The position numbers and the translations under genes are program-made. DNA of 64,000 nucleotides. Source: Streptomyces geranii (lineage in GTDB: Bacteria > Actinomycetota > Actinomycetes > Streptomycetales > Streptomycetaceae). Below, in pieces: positions 32,926-42,396 of this stretch. Under the pieces are notes generated by a model, which saw only the letters and a program-made list of their open reading frames with translations, was not told the origin of the DNA and ran no database searches. Each line of letters starts with the position of its first letter. Positions within the stretch are counted from its first letter, which is position 1. The stretch spans positions 686,883-750,882 of the forward strand of contig NZ_KZ672952.1 of NCBI RefSeq assembly GCF_002954775.1, in the 5' to 3' direction.

Positions 32926-34624
32926 GGCTCACCTCCGAGCCGCTGGACCCGATGAGAAAGTCCAGGTCGGCGCCGGTGTCGGCCTGCTGTACGTGGTCGA
33001 CGTACAGGCGTTCCCAGCCGCGCCTGGGGTTGGCGTAGCCGGTCAGCGTGGCCTCGTTCGGGGTCCTGCGGGCGAGTTCCTCGGCGGGTACGTCGACATC
33101 CAGGCGCCGGGCCTCGACGTCCAGGTCGATGACGTCGCCGGTGCGGACGAGGGCGAGCGGGCCACCTGCCGCCGCCTCCGGGGCGACGTGGAGGACGACG
33201 GTGCCGTACGCGGTGCCGCTCATGCGGCCGTCGCAGACGCGGACCATGTCGCGGACGCCCTGTTCGAGCAGTTTCTTGGGCAGCGGCATGTTGGAGACCT
33301 CGGGCATGCCCGGGTAGCCCTTGGGGCCGCAGCCGCGCAGGACGAGTACGGAGTCGGCGTCCACGTCGAGGTCCGGGTCGTCGATACGGGCGTGGAAGTC
33401 CTCGATCGAGTCGAAGACGACCGCCCGGCCCCGGTGCCGCAGCAGGTGCGCGGAGGCCGCCGCAGGCTTGATCAGCGCTCCGTCGGGGGCGAGGTTGCCG
33501 CGCAGGACCGCGATGCCGCCCTCGGCGACGAGCGGTTTCTCGCGGGTGCGGATGACCTCGGCGTCCCAGATGGGCGCGTCGTCGAGATGGTTCACCAGGG
33601 GCTCCCCGGTGACGGTGAGCGCGTCGGGATCGAGCAGGTCGCGGACCTCGCGCAGGACGGCCGACAGGCCTCCGGCGCGGTGGAAGTCCTCCATGAGGAA
33701 GCGGCCCGCGGGCTGGAGGTCGACCAGGACGGGTACGCGGGAGCCGATCCGGTCGAAGTCGTCGAGCGACAGTTCGATACCCAGGCGTCCGGCGATGGCC
33801 AGCAGGTGCACGACGGCATTGCTCGATCCGCCGATGGCGGCCAGGGCGACGATCGCGTTGTGGAAGGACGCCTTGGTCAGGAAGGTGCCCGGCCGGCGGT
33901 CGGCGGCGACCATGTCCACCGCCAGCCTGCCCGTGCCGTGGGCGGCCTCCAGCAGGCGGCTGTCGGGCGCCGGGATGCCCGCGACCCCCGGCACGATCGT
34001 GCCCAGCGCCTCAGCGACCAGGGCCATCGTCGAGGCGGTGCCCATGGTGTTGCAGTGCCCCCGGCTGCGGATCATCGCCGACTCGGAGCGGGTGAACTGC
34101 TCCTGGGACAGCGTCCCGGCCCGCACCTCCTCCGACAGCCGCCACACGTCGGTGCCGCAGCCCAGCGGCGTACCCCGGAAGGTCCCGGTCAGCATCGGCC
34201 CGCCGGGGACGACCACCGCGGGCAGGTCCACCGAGGCCGCGGCCATGAGCAGCGAGGGGATCGTCTTGTCGCAGCCGCCCAGCAGGACGACGCCGTCGAT
34301 CGGGTTGGCCCGCAGCATCTCCTCTGTGGCCATCGCCGCCATGTTCCGCCAGAGCATGGCCGTCGGCCGGACCTGGGTCTCGCCGAGTGACACCACGGGC
34401 AGGTCCAGCGGGATGCCCCCGGCCTCGTACACGCCGTTGCGGACCGAGGCCGCGACCTCGTTGAGGTGCGCGTTGCAGGGCGTGAGGTCGGAGGCGGTGT
34501 TGGCGATGGCGATCTGCGGGCGGCCGGTGAAGGCGTCGTCCGGTGTGCCCCGGCGCATCCAGGCCCGGTGGATATAGGCGTTGCGCCCCTGCCCCTCGTA
34601 CCACTGTGCGCTGCGAAGCTTCAC
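32912..34624 (-). CDS. Dihydroxyacid dehydratase family (IlvD/Edd), sugar-acid type
   Basis: 570 residues, GTG start at 34622-34624 with AAAGGG upstream. IlvD/Edd signatures: cluster ligands in TPCNAHLNEVA and GGCDKTIPSLLMA, RGHCNTMGTASTM, and PEVSNMPLPKKLLEQ. In the sugar-acid branch (L-arabonate, D-xylonate and L-fuconate dehydratases) the Fe-S enzyme forms the 2-keto-3-deoxy acid; the start RSAQWYEGQGRNAYIHRAW fits that branch rather than true IlvD. It is divergent from the IclR regulator across 64 bases and overlaps the SDR downstream. Confidence 0.85.
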   Translation of the reverse strand: MKLRSAQWYEGQGRNAYIHRAWMRRGTPDDAFTGRPQIAIANTASDLTPCNAHLNEVAASVRNGVYEAGGIPLDLPVVSLGETQVRPTAMLWRNMAAMATEEMLRANPIDGVVLLGGCDKTIPSLLMAAASVDLPAVVVPGGPMLTGTFRGTPLGCGTDVWRLSEEVRAGTLSQEQFTRSESAMIRSRGHCNTMGTASTMALVAEALGTIVPGVAGIPAPDSRLLEAAHGTGRLAVDMVAADRRPGTFLTKASFHNAIVALAAIGGSSNAVVHLLAIAGRLGIELSLDDFDRIGSRVPVLVDLQPAGRFLMEDFHRAGGLSAVLREVRDLLDPDALTVTGEPLVNHLDDAPIWDAEVIRTREKPLVAEGGIAVLRGNLAPDGALIKPAAASAHLLRHRGRAVVFDSIEDFHARIDDPDLDVDADSVLVLRGCGPKGYPGMPEVSNMPLPKKLLEQGVRDMVRVCDGRMSGTAYGTVVLHVAPEAAAGGPLALVRTGDVIDLDVEARRLDVDVPAEELARRTPNEATLTGYANPRRGWERLYVDHVQQADTGADLDFLIGSSGSEVSRESH

Positions 34625-34688
34625 CGGCGACCCTTTCCAGCAATTGGTACGGTGGTCTACCCTTCGGAACCTGATGGAGCATAGACAG

Positions 34689-35504
34689 ATGTACGAGGCC
34701 ACGTCAGCCCCCGTGCCGGAGGAAGTCGCCGGGGGCGAAGGCGACGCGGCGCGGCTGGTGGGCTCCGACCGGGTGCTCGCCGTCCTCAAGGAGCTTGCGC
34801 GGTATCCCGACGGCGTGGGCCTTGAGGAGCTGACCCGGGTGGTCGGCAGCCCCAAGCCGACCGTGCACCGCGCGCTGGGCGCCCTGCGCCGGGCCGGGCT
34901 GGTCGACCAGGGTGCCCGCGGTCGTTACGTCCTCGGGGACGAGTTCCTGCGGATGGCCTTCGCGCATCACGAGGCCCGCCCGGAGCATGTCCGGGTACGG
35001 CCCGTCCTCGACGCGCTGGCCGAGCGGTTCGGCGAGACGGCGCACTACGCGGTCCTCGACGGCCTTGAGGTCGTCTACCGCGCCAAGGTCGACCCGCCGG
35101 ACGGCGCCGTCCGGCTGACCTCGACGGTGGGCGGCCGGAACCCCGCGCACGCCACCGGCGTCGGAAAGGCCCTGCTCGCCCACCGGTTGACGACGGCCGC
35201 GCAGGTCGAGGCCTGGATCGGCGATTCGCCGCTCGTCCCCCGCACACCCCGGACCCTGTGCACGGCCGCCGACCTGTACGGCGACCTGCGGGCCACCCGC
35301 GACCGGGGGTACGCCGTGGACGACCAGGAGAACGAGCCGGGCGTCAACTGCCTCGCCCTGCCCGTGTACGCGACCTCCCCGACGACCCCTTCGGGCGCCG
35401 TGAGCGTCAGCGCGCTCACGTACCGGACACCGCTGGCCACTTTGGTCGAGGCGGTGGCGGAGATCCGGGAGCTGCTCGGCCCCTTGGGCGAGCCGTACGG
35501 CTGA
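34689..35504 (+). CDS. IclR family transcriptional regulator
   Basis: 271 residues from ATG 34689 (GGAG nine bases upstream); an ATG five codons earlier (34674) is possible. The N-terminal winged helix (LEELTRVVGSPKPTVHRALG) is followed by the effector domain (HATGVGKALLAH, QENEPGVNCLALPVY, VSVSALTYR). IclR proteins commonly respond to sugar acids or keto acids. The 64-base divergent promoter, which contains GGTACGG and TTCGGAACC, is the likely site for controlling the dehydratase-SDR operon and, on the other side, itself with the FAH and alcohol dehydrogenase genes. Confidence 0.9.
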   Translation: MYEATSAPVPEEVAGGEGDAARLVGSDRVLAVLKELARYPDGVGLEELTRVVGSPKPTVHRALGALRRAGLVDQGARGRYVLGDEFLRMAFAHHEARPEHVRVRPVLDALAERFGETAHYAVLDGLEVVYRAKVDPPDGAVRLTSTVGGRNPAHATGVGKALLAHRLTTAAQVEAWIGDSPLVPRTPRTLCTAADLYGDLRATRDRGYAVDDQENEPGVNCLALPVYATSPTTPSGAVSVSALTYRTPLATLVEAVAEIRELLGPLGEPYG

Positions 35505-35560
35505 GCCACCAGCACAACCCCGTCCACACCGTCCCGCCGGTCGAACTGGAGACTGACCCC

Positions 35561-36420
35561 GTGTATCTCATGCGCATAGGTGCCGCAGGCGCCGAGAAGC
35601 CCGTCGCCCGGATCGACGACGAGACGTACGTCGATCTGTCCGACACCGTCACCGAGTTCGACGAGGCGTTCTTCGGGTCGGGCGGTCTCGACCGCGTCCG
35701 CCCGGTGGTGGCCGAGCGGACGGCGGCCGGTCAGGTGTCCCGGTTCGCCGGGGAGCGGATCGGCGCACCGATCGCCCGCCCGCACCAGATCCTGTGCATC
35801 GGGCTCAACTACCGTGACCACGCGGCCGAGAGCGGCATGGCGGTGCCGGACGAGCCGATCCTGTTCACCAAGTCGCCCAACACCCTCGTCGGCCCGAACG
35901 ACGACGTCCTATCCCGCGCGGGTCCGCCAAGACCGACTGGGAGGTGGAGCTGGGCATCGTGATCGGCCGTCGTACGAGCTATCTCGACTCGGTCGAGGAG
36001 GCACGGGACGCCATCGCCGGGTACGTGGTCGTCAACGACGTGAGCGAGCGCGCCTTCCAGTTGGAGCGGGGCGGGCAGTGGGCGAAGGGCAAGTCCGCCG
36101 AGACCTTCAACCCGGCGGGCCCCTGGCTGGCCACCACCGACGAGATCGACGACGTCCTCGCGCTCGACATGTGGCTCGATGTGAACGGTGTCCGCCGGCA
36201 GACCGGCAACACCAAGACGATGATCTTCGACCCGTATTTCATCGTGCACTACCTCAGCCAGTTCCTGGTCCTGGAACCCGGCGACCTGATCAACACCGGT
36301 ACCACGCCCGGCGTCGGCATGGGCCTCAAGCCGCCCGTGTATCTCCGTCCGGACGACGTCATGGAACTCGGCATCACCCGCCTCGGCACCCAGCGCCAGC
36401 GCGTGCTCGGCCCACGGTGA
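35561..36420 (+). pseudogene. Fumarylacetoacetate hydrolase family enzyme with one-base frameshift
   Basis: GTG start at 35561 with GGAG at 35548. The first 117 codons read MYLMRIGAAGAEKPVARIDD through SPNTLVGPNDDVL, then the frame breaks between 35910 and 35911. In the next frame the protein continues IPRGSAKTDWEVELGIVIGR, carrying the catalytic Glu pair, to GTTPGVGMGLKPPVYLRPDD and stops at 36420. A single missing base in CTx-ATC explains it. Everything else is intact, so it is either a very recent pseudogene or an assembly error. Role by context: hydrolysis of a 2,4-diketo-3-deoxy sugar acid. Confidence 0.8.
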
Positions 36421-36434
36421 ACGCCCGTGGCCCG

Positions 36435-37451
36435 ATGCGCGCGTTCGTCCTGACGGCCCCCGGGAAGTACGAGGTCCAGGAGGTCCCCGTCCCGGTGGCC
36501 GCCCCCGGCGAGGCGGTCGTGGACGTGGAGCGGGTCGGCGTGTGCGGTACCGACATGGAGTTCCACACCGGGGCGATGGCCTATCTCCACCAGGGCCACT
36601 CCTCCTATCCGATGCGCCTCGGCCACGAGTGGGCGGGCCGGGTGTCGTCGGTCGGCGACGGTGTCGACCCCGGGTGGATCGGCCGCCGGGTCATGGGCGA
36701 CACCATGCTCGGCTGCGGTGTGTGCCGCCGTTGCCGACGGGGTGCGCAACACGTGTGCGAGCAGCGGCAGGAGGTAGGCATCCGGGGCGGCCGGGCCGGT
36801 GCGCTGGCCGAACAACTCGCGGTACCCGCCTCCTCGTTGCACGCCCTGCCCGACGCCGTCGACTCGGTCCTCGGCGCACTGGTCGAGCCCGGGGGCAACG
36901 CCCTGCGCGCCACCCAGGCCGCCGAACTCCGGCCCGGGGACCGGGTGTTGGTGCTGGGCCCTGGAACGATCGGGCTACTGGTCGCGATGTTCGCCCGAGC
37001 CGCCGGTGCGGAGGTCCACCTGATGGGTGCGACCGACGGCTCACTCGCCTTCGCCCGCGAGCTGGGCTTCGAGCACGCGTGGCGGGAGGACTCCCTCCCG
37101 GAGCTGCCGTACGACGCCGTCGTGGACGCCTCCAACGCGGCCCATCTACCTGACCTGGCGCTGCAGTTGGTCGAACCGGCGGGCCATGTGGTCTACATCG
37201 GCCTGTCCGGCGCACCGAGCCGCATAGACACGCGCACACTCGTCCTCAAGGACGTCAGCGCGGTCGGCGTGCTGTCCGCCTCCCCCGGTCTCGACGCCAC
37301 CATCCGTGCGTACGCCGAGGGTTCGGTCGATCCGAGGCCGTTGGTCGCCGCGACGGTGGGTCTGGATCAGGTGGGTGCCGTCCTCTCGGGTGACCGTCCG
37401 GCGGGCGCGGGTCCGGGACCGAAGTTCCATGTGGACCCGCGCCTGAGGTAA
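36435..37451 (+). CDS. Zinc-dependent alcohol dehydrogenase, threonine/sorbitol type
   Basis: 338 residues. Catalytic zinc Cys and His-Glu in GVCGTDMEFHTG and LGHEWAG, structural zinc Cys in LGCGVCRRCRRGAQHVC, Rossmann loop VLVLGPGTIGLLVAMFARA. The start is the ATG at 36435 (MRAFVLTAPGKYE); an in-frame GTG at 36417 overlaps the FAH stop as GTGA and would couple translation. The operon position suggests a sugar or sugar-alcohol substrate such as L-fucose C1 oxidation, but this is inferred from neighbours alone. Confidence 0.85.
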   Translation: MRAFVLTAPGKYEVQEVPVPVAAPGEAVVDVERVGVCGTDMEFHTGAMAYLHQGHSSYPMRLGHEWAGRVSSVGDGVDPGWIGRRVMGDTMLGCGVCRRCRRGAQHVCEQRQEVGIRGGRAGALAEQLAVPASSLHALPDAVDSVLGALVEPGGNALRATQAAELRPGDRVLVLGPGTIGLLVAMFARAAGAEVHLMGATDGSLAFARELGFEHAWREDSLPELPYDAVVDASNAAHLPDLALQLVEPAGHVVYIGLSGAPSRIDTRTLVLKDVSAVGVLSASPGLDATIRAYAEGSVDPRPLVAATVGLDQVGAVLSGDRPAGAGPGPKFHVDPRLR

Positions 37452-37457
37452 CGGGGT

Positions 37458-37670
37458 TCAGGGTGCCGCGATCTCGGCGGATTCGGCGATATCAGTGATA
37501 TCGGTGATGCCTTCGATGACGTGACGGAGGAAACCGACCGCCGTGCCGCCGTCGCAGACGCGGTGGTCGAAGGTCAGGGTCAGATGGGCCACCTTGCACA
37601 CCTCGACCCAGGGGCGTTCGAGATGGCACCGTCGACGCCGAGCACTCCGTAGTCGTTGAGGGTGAAGGTG
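37458..37670 (-). pseudogene. E2 acyltransferase (2-oxoacid dehydrogenase) C-terminal remnant
   Basis: Reading the minus strand, TFTLNDYGVLGVDGAI and, after a deletion and frame change, VAHLTLTFDHRVCDGGTAVG followed by FLRHVIEG and a stop. DHRVCDG is the catalytic His-Asp-Gly motif of lipoamide E2 acyltransferases. About 40 residues between the two pieces (INHPEAALLGVGRI in relatives) and the entire N-terminal domains are missing. It is on the opposite strand from the alcohol dehydrogenase and has no intact E1 or E3 partner nearby. Confidence 0.7.
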
Positions 37671-37853
37671 CTCGCCGCTCAGGCCAGGGGCTTCTCACCT
37701 CGCGGCAGCTCGTCCGTCCGGACGTCGGCGTCCAGGACCTGATGCCGGCCTTCCCCATGGCGGGCGGAGCTATGGCGGACAACGGCGTCGTCCCCCGCGA
37801 GCAGCTCAACGGCCGCGTCCGGGCCATGCTCCACCGGGCCCTCTTCCTCGACC

Positions 37854-37887
37854 GGACGGACCTCCGCCGACACGCGGAGGCCCGTCC
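37854..37887. terminator. Hairpin downstream of the GH95 gene
   Basis: Fourteen paired positions, GGACGG-x-CCTCCGC against GCGGAGG-x-CCGTCC, with one mismatch and a six-base loop, lie 32 bases past the GH95 stop at 37919. Typical Streptomyces terminator without a U-tract. Confidence 0.65.
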
Positions 37888-37918
37888 TTCGGGAGGGCCC
37901 GACGGGGGCGTACGCCGG

Positions 37919-40900
37919 TCAGGCCTTGGCCGGCTTCACCTTCCGGTCGGTGCCGTTCACCCGCACGGTGACGTTCCCGCGCGTCCGCGCGCGGTCGGCC
38001 ACGATCCTGTACGAGGTGACCTTGCCGTTTCGCCATTCGCAACTGACCTCGTACCCGCCGCGGGCACGCAGGCCGGTGAAGGAGCCCTTCGCCTTCCACT
38101 CGTCCGGGAGGGCGGGCAGGAGGTGGACGACTCCGCCGTGGCTCTGCAGGAGCATCTCCGCGACGGCGCCCGAGATGCCGAAGTTGCCGTCCATCTGGAA
38201 GGGCGGGTGGTTGCAGAACAGGTTGGGCAGCGTGTTGTAGGTCAGCAGTCCGCGCAGCATGATCCCGGCGCGCACCCCGTCGCCGAGACGGGCGAAGAGG
38301 GCGGCCCGCCAGGGCCAGGTCCAGGAGCGGCGGCTGTCGCCCGACACCGTCGCGGCCGTGAAGGGGACGCCCTCCTTCTCGCCGCAGCGCGCCTTGAGCG
38401 ACACGAGCGCGGCGGCGGCGAAGTCCCAGGTGTCCGGGGTGATCTGGCGGCCCGGGTAGACCGCGAAGAGGTGCGAGGTGTGGCGGTGGATGTCGGTGGG
38501 GCTGTCGATGTCCTCCTGCCACTCCTGCAGTTGGCCCCAGCCACCGATCTTGTTCGGCGCGAGACGCGCCTGCATGTCGGCGACCTTGGCCCGGTATGCG
38601 GGGTCCGCCTTGAGGACCGCCTCGCAGTCGAGGTAGTTCTGGAACAGGTCCCAGATGATCTGCTGGTCGTACATCACGCCGTCCTCGCGCGGCCCGTGCT
38701 CGGGCGACCAGCCGTTCGGGGAGACGAGGAGCCCGTCCGCGCGCTCCTTGAGCTGGTCCTCCCAGAACTCGCAGATCTCCTTGATCATCGGGTAGGCGGT
38801 GGTCCGGAGATACCCCAGGTCCTGGGTGAACGCCCAGTGCTCGTACAGGTGTTGGGCGTACCACGCACTCGCGACGGTGTTCCACTCCCACGAGTTGCCG
38901 CCGAAGATGCTCTGGCTGGTACGGGCGGTCCAGCCGCGCGTGTCGGCGCCGAAGGCGTTGCGGGTCGCGACGCGGCTGGGCACCGCCACCTGCTCGACGA
39001 AGCCGACGAGGGCCTCGTGGCACTCGGCGAGGTTCGTCGTCTCGGCCCCCCAGTAGTTCATCTGGATGTTGATGTTGGTGTGGTAGTCGGAGGCCCAGGC
39101 GGGCTGGTTGCTGTCGTTCCAGAGGCCCTGGAGGTTGGCGGGCAGGCCCTTCGGGCGGGAGGAGCTGATCAGCAGGTAGCGGCCGTAGTCGAACATCGCC
39201 TGTTCGAGGGTCGGGTCCTGGCCGCCCGCCGCGTACCGCGCCAGCCGGACGTCGGTGGGCAGGGCGGCGACGGCGTCCCCGGAGGTGCCCCAGTCGACCG
39301 AGACACGGTTCATGAGGGCCCGGGTCTCGGCGGTGTGCTCGGCGCGCAGCCTGTCGTAGGACCGCCGGGCCGCCTTGCCGATCGTCCGCGCGACGACCGG
39401 CGCCGGATCGGCTCCGCGCCACCCGGCCGCCGCGTCGAGCTTGTAGTCGGTGCGGGCGTCGAGGAGCAGGGTCAGGGTCGTACAGCCACTGAACCGGAGC
39501 GTCGCGCCATCAGCACTGAACTCGCCGTCGGTGTGCACCGCTTGGACGGTGCAGGCGTGCTTGAGGCCGTTGCCCATGACACCGCCGAAGGCGATCCGGC
39601 GGGCGCCGGCGTCGACGGTCGTCGGCGCGTTCTCCTGACCGGACGTCAGCGAGATCGTCCCGGAGAGCCCCTCGGGGGCCTGGGCCGTGTACCGGAAGAC
39701 CATGACGTCCGCGGTCCGGCCGGCGAAGGCCTCCCGCAGGACGCGCTGTCCCTCGGCGCCGAAGCGGGTGGTGTGGACGCCCTTCCCGAAGTCGAGGCTG
39801 CGCCGGTAGTCGACGACCGTGCGCTGCGTACGCGTGTCGAAGGTGTCGCCCGCCAGCGATATCTCCGCGATCCGCAGCCCCTGAGCGGACGCGCCGGGGC
39901 GCAGGGTCAGTCGGTAGACGCGGTAGGCCGTGCTGTTGGCGACCCGGAAGATCCGTCTCTCGCCCCGCCCGGCGAAGGGCTGTGCGGGGTCCTGGGTGTC
40001 GAGGGTCGTCCAGGCCTGCCCGTCCTGCGACGCTTCGAGCCGCCAGCTCCGGGGGTCCTCGCGTGGACGGTCCGGGGCCGAGGTGAGCGCGTACGAGGTG
40101 ACGACGGCCGCGCGCGACAGGTCGGCCTGCCAGACGACCTCGGGCACCGAACCGTCGACTCGCCACACCGTCGCCGGATCACCGTCCACCGAGTTCGAGA
40201 TGCCCAGGGCCCGCGCCCCGGTCCCGGCACCGGACCCCGTCGAATGCCCGCTCGGCGAGGACAGATACACCGAGCCGACGCCGCCGAGATCGACGCCCAC
40301 CAGCCCGATCTCGCTCACCTGGAAGTGGCTGACGCCCGGCTCGGGGACGAAGTCGAACCGGTAGAAGCGGTAGGCGGCGGGGTCGGCGCAGGTGAACTCC
40401 TTCGTCTGGAAGCGGCGCTCGAAGGGCGCGTCCAGCGTGCGGCTGTCCAGCGTGGTCCAGGTGGTGCCGTCGGCGGAACCCGAGAACGTCCACTCCTGCG
40501 GGTCGCGCTGCGGCACGTCGTTGGCACTCGTCAGCCGGTACGCCGCGACCGTCACGGGATCGGGCAGCTCGGCCTGCCACCGCACCCGCGAACCGGGCCC
40601 CTCGATGCACCACTTGGTGCCGGAGGAGCCGTCGTACGACTTGTCGAGACCCTCCGAGGCCGAGCTGCTGTACGGCCCCCCGGGAGCCGTGACCTGCGGG
40701 CGCGGACGGGAGGCGAAGGTGACCAGGACGTCGCCGAAGGTGCGGTAGGACCCGAAGCCGGTCACCCCGGTGTCGAAGTCGCTGTCCGGCTTGCCTGCGA
40801 GCGCGTTGTCGTAGTCGTTGAGCCCGCCCCACAGGCTCTGTTCGTTGAACTGGATACGCTCCGCGTCCGGACCGGCGAAGAGCATGGCCCCGAGCCGCCC

Positions 40901-41152
40901 GTTGCCGATGGGCAGCGCCTGGGACTGCCAGTCCGCGGCGGGCACGCGGTACGTCAGCGCCTTGCGGGTGAGGGTCGGCGCCTGGTGGGCCGGCGACCCG
41001 CCGCTCGCCGCGGCGGCGGCCTGTTCCGCAGGGGTGCCGCCGGTCAGCTGAGTGACGAGAGGTGCGAGGGCAAGGGCACCGCCGAACTTGAGGAGGCTGC
41101 GTCGCTGCGGTTCGGACTCGCTGATCAAAGTGAGAACTCCCGGTCCATTCAT
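37919..41152 (-). CDS. Tat-exported GH95 family glycosidase (alpha-L-fucosidase-like)
   Basis: 1077 residues from the ATG at 41150-41152; an ATG 12 codons upstream or a TTG at MNGPGVLT+9 are alternatives. Tat-like signal with R17-R18 in [18 protein letters not shown]95 start [15 protein letters not shown] near 81, then two discoidin-like inserts (about 165-295 and 300-430) not present in all members. The catalytic core is recognised by [15 protein letters not shown] (the two Asn residues), [14 protein letters not shown] (the Glu) and [15 protein letters not shown]. The family releases L-fucose or L-galactose. By inference, it feeds the sugar-acid genes at 32-37 kb. Confidence 0.85.
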   Translation of the reverse strand: MNGPGVLTLISESEPQRRSLLKFGGALALAPLVTQLTGGTPAEQAAAAASGGSPAHQAPTLTRKALTYRVPAADWQSQALPIGNGRLGAMLFAGPDAERIQFNEQSLWGGLNDYDNALAGKPDSDFDTGVTGFGSYRTFGDVLVTFASRPRPQVTAPGGPYSSSASEGLDKSYDGSSGTKWCIEGPGSRVRWQAELPDPVTVAAYRLTSANDVPQRDPQEWTFSGSADGTTWTTLDSRTLDAPFERRFQTKEFTCADPAAYRFYRFDFVPEPGVSHFQVSEIGLVGVDLGGVGSVYLSSPSGHSTGSGAGTGARALGISNSVDGDPATVWRVDGSVPEVVWQADLSRAAVVTSYALTSAPDRPREDPRSWRLEASQDGQAWTTLDTQDPAQPFAGRGERRIFRVANSTAYRVYRLTLRPGASAQGLRIAEISLAGDTFDTRTQRTVVDYRRSLDFGKGVHTTRFGAEGQRVLREAFAGRTADVMVFRYTAQAPEGLSGTISLTSGQENAPTTVDAGARRIAFGGVMGNGLKHACTVQAVHTDGEFSADGATLRFSGCTTLTLLLDARTDYKLDAAAGWRGADPAPVVARTIGKAARRSYDRLRAEHTAETRALMNRVSVDWGTSGDAVAALPTDVRLARYAAGGQDPTLEQAMFDYGRYLLISSSRPKGLPANLQGLWNDSNQPAWASDYHTNINIQMNYWGAETTNLAECHEALVGFVEQVAVPSRVATRNAFGADTRGWTARTSQSIFGGNSWEWNTVASAWYAQHLYEHWAFTQDLGYLRTTAYPMIKEICEFWEDQLKERADGLLVSPNGWSPEHGPREDGVMYDQQIIWDLFQNYLDCEAVLKADPAYRAKVADMQARLAPNKIGGWGQLQEWQEDIDSPTDIHRHTSHLFAVYPGRQITPDTWDFAAAALVSLKARCGEKEGVPFTAATVSGDSRRSWTWPWRAALFARLGDGVRAGIMLRGLLTYNTLPNLFCNHPPFQMDGNFGISGAVAEMLLQSHGGVVHLLPALPDEWKAKGSFTGLRARGGYEVSCEWRNGKVTSYRIVADRARTRGNVTVRVNGTDRKVKPAKA

Positions 41153-41220
41153 CGGCTCTTTCACGGGATGTGGCAGCCACATCGACACCTGTCGAGGGCG
41201 CGATCATCGTCGCCGGACAA

Positions 41221-41235
41221 TAGATCGGATGTCTA
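41221..41235. promoter_or_regulatory. Weak dyad upstream of the GH95 gene
   Basis: TAGATCGGATGTCTA carries a TAGA-N7-TCTA dyad, followed by GAGG, 69 bases before the GH95 start. It could be an operator for the glycosidase, but symmetry is short. Confidence 0.25.
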
Positions 41236-41344
41236 GAGGCAGGCGTCAGCGAAAAGCCGGCCGCGACCGCTGCGAATCGTCCACACCACCCGGGCTCTTG
41301 CCACCTCCCATGACCACCACCCCCCACCCCGGAGACCGGAGTTC

Positions 41345-41662
41345 GGGGAGACCCGGGAGCCCGAACCGACGGTGAGGACGCAGCCGCGACTCGCGACCAG
41401 GTGCGGCCGGGCGAGGCTCGCCGCCGGCCACACCGAGTCCGGCTCGGCCCGCATCGTGAACGCGAAGTCCTGGTACGGCTGTTGGTCCAGCGCGCCGTGC
41501 CGCCCGCCTCGCCCACGAGGCGCTGTGTCTCCAGGGCGCCCTCGTGCAGCAGATCGCCGCCCACGACGATCGCCCCCTCGGCCGCGAACCGCAGTGCCGC
41601 CGCCCGGCCCTGGCCGCGGGCCGTGCCCGAGATCAGGCCACCTTTCCTTCGAGCCGCCTCAT
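41345..41662 (-). pseudogene. SDR family oxidoreductase, multiply broken
   Basis: Starts with ATGA overlapping the preceding SDR stop, reading MRRLEGKVA before a frameshift (a missing C in GCC-CTG), then LISGTARGQGRAAALRFAA and EGAIVVGGDLLHEGALETQR, and after an internal deletion PYQDFAFTMRAEPDSVW with LARPHLVASRGCVLTVGS. The catalytic Tyr-Lys half is gone. The remaining pieces match SDRs of the type often following extradiol or hydroxylase genes. Last position in the minus-strand catabolic operon, where loss would be least polar. Confidence 0.7.
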
Positions 41663-42396
41663 CCGGTTCCCTCCCGCAGGGCGTCGGAGACGGACTTCAC
41701 CCCGCCGTGCGCGGTGAGGCCGCCGTCCACGGGGATCTCGGCTCCGGTGATGAAGGACGCGTCGTCGGAGAGCAGGAACACCACCAGCGGGGCGATCTCG
41801 TCCACCGTGCCGGTGCGGCTGAGCGGGGTCTCACGGATGTTGGCCTCGCGGAAGACGGGGGCCGCGGAGGCCGTCATCCCGGTCTCGATGAAGCCTGGGT
41901 GGACGGTGTTGACGCGGATGCCGCGCGGGCCCAGCTCCGTGGCCGCCGCCTTCGACAGCCCGCGCAGCGCCCATTTGCTGGCCGTGTAGGCGACCGGGTA
42001 GTGGCCGGTGAGCGCGGCGGTCGAGCCGACGTTGACGATCGACGCGCCGGGCGGCATCAGCGGGGCGAGGTGCTGGATGCCGAGCAGCGGCCCGGTGACG
42101 TTGACCGCGTGGACCCGGGCCATGTCCTCGGGGCGTACGTCGTCGAGGCGGGCCCGCCAGGTGACGCCCGCGTTGTTGACCAGACCGTGCACCCGGCCGT
42201 ACGACTCCCGCAGCTCGGCGGCGAGTTCGGCCCGCTCCTCGTCGCTGGTGACGTCGAGGCGGCGGCAGCCGGGGACAGCGGTGACATCGGTGGCCCTGAC
42301 CCGGGCGCCCTCCCGGGTCAGGGCCTCCGCCTCGGCCGCGCCCTGGCCTCGGGCGGCCCCGGTGACGACAACCACCTTGCCCGGCAGGCGCTTCAC
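41659..42396 (-). CDS. SDR family NAD(P)-dependent oxidoreductase
   Basis: 245 residues, GTG start at 42394-42396 overlapping the FAH stop by four bases. Rossmann motif VVVTGAARGQGAAEAEAL, LVNNAGVTWRARL, STAALTGHYPVAYTASKWAL with Ser, Tyr and Lys, and the C-terminal ITGAEIPVDGGLTAHGG. Full length. In the operon it would oxidise or reduce a ring or chain intermediate; the exact step is not assignable. The paired SDR remnant downstream suggests two consecutive oxidoreductase steps originally. Confidence 0.88.
   Translation of the reverse strand: MKRLPGKVVVVTGAARGQGAAEAEALTREGARVRATDVTAVPGCRRLDVTSDEERAELAAELRESYGRVHGLVNNAGVTWRARLDDVRPEDMARVHAVNVTGPLLGIQHLAPLMPPGASIVNVGSTAALTGHYPVAYTASKWALRGLSKAAATELGPRGIRVNTVHPGFIETGMTASAAPVFREANIRETPLSRTGTVDEIAPLVVFLLSDDASFITGAEIPVDGGLTAHGGVKSVSDALREGTG

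Noticed and set aside
37671..37850. Short frames between the E2 remnant and the hairpin as a further gene
   Set aside because: Neither strand shows a family motif and the composition is like non-coding antisense.
37742..41236. Very long plus-strand frame opposite the GH95 gene
   Set aside because: Mirror of the GH95 reading frame, with valine-arginine-glycine-rich composition. GH95 motifs on the minus strand are unambiguous.
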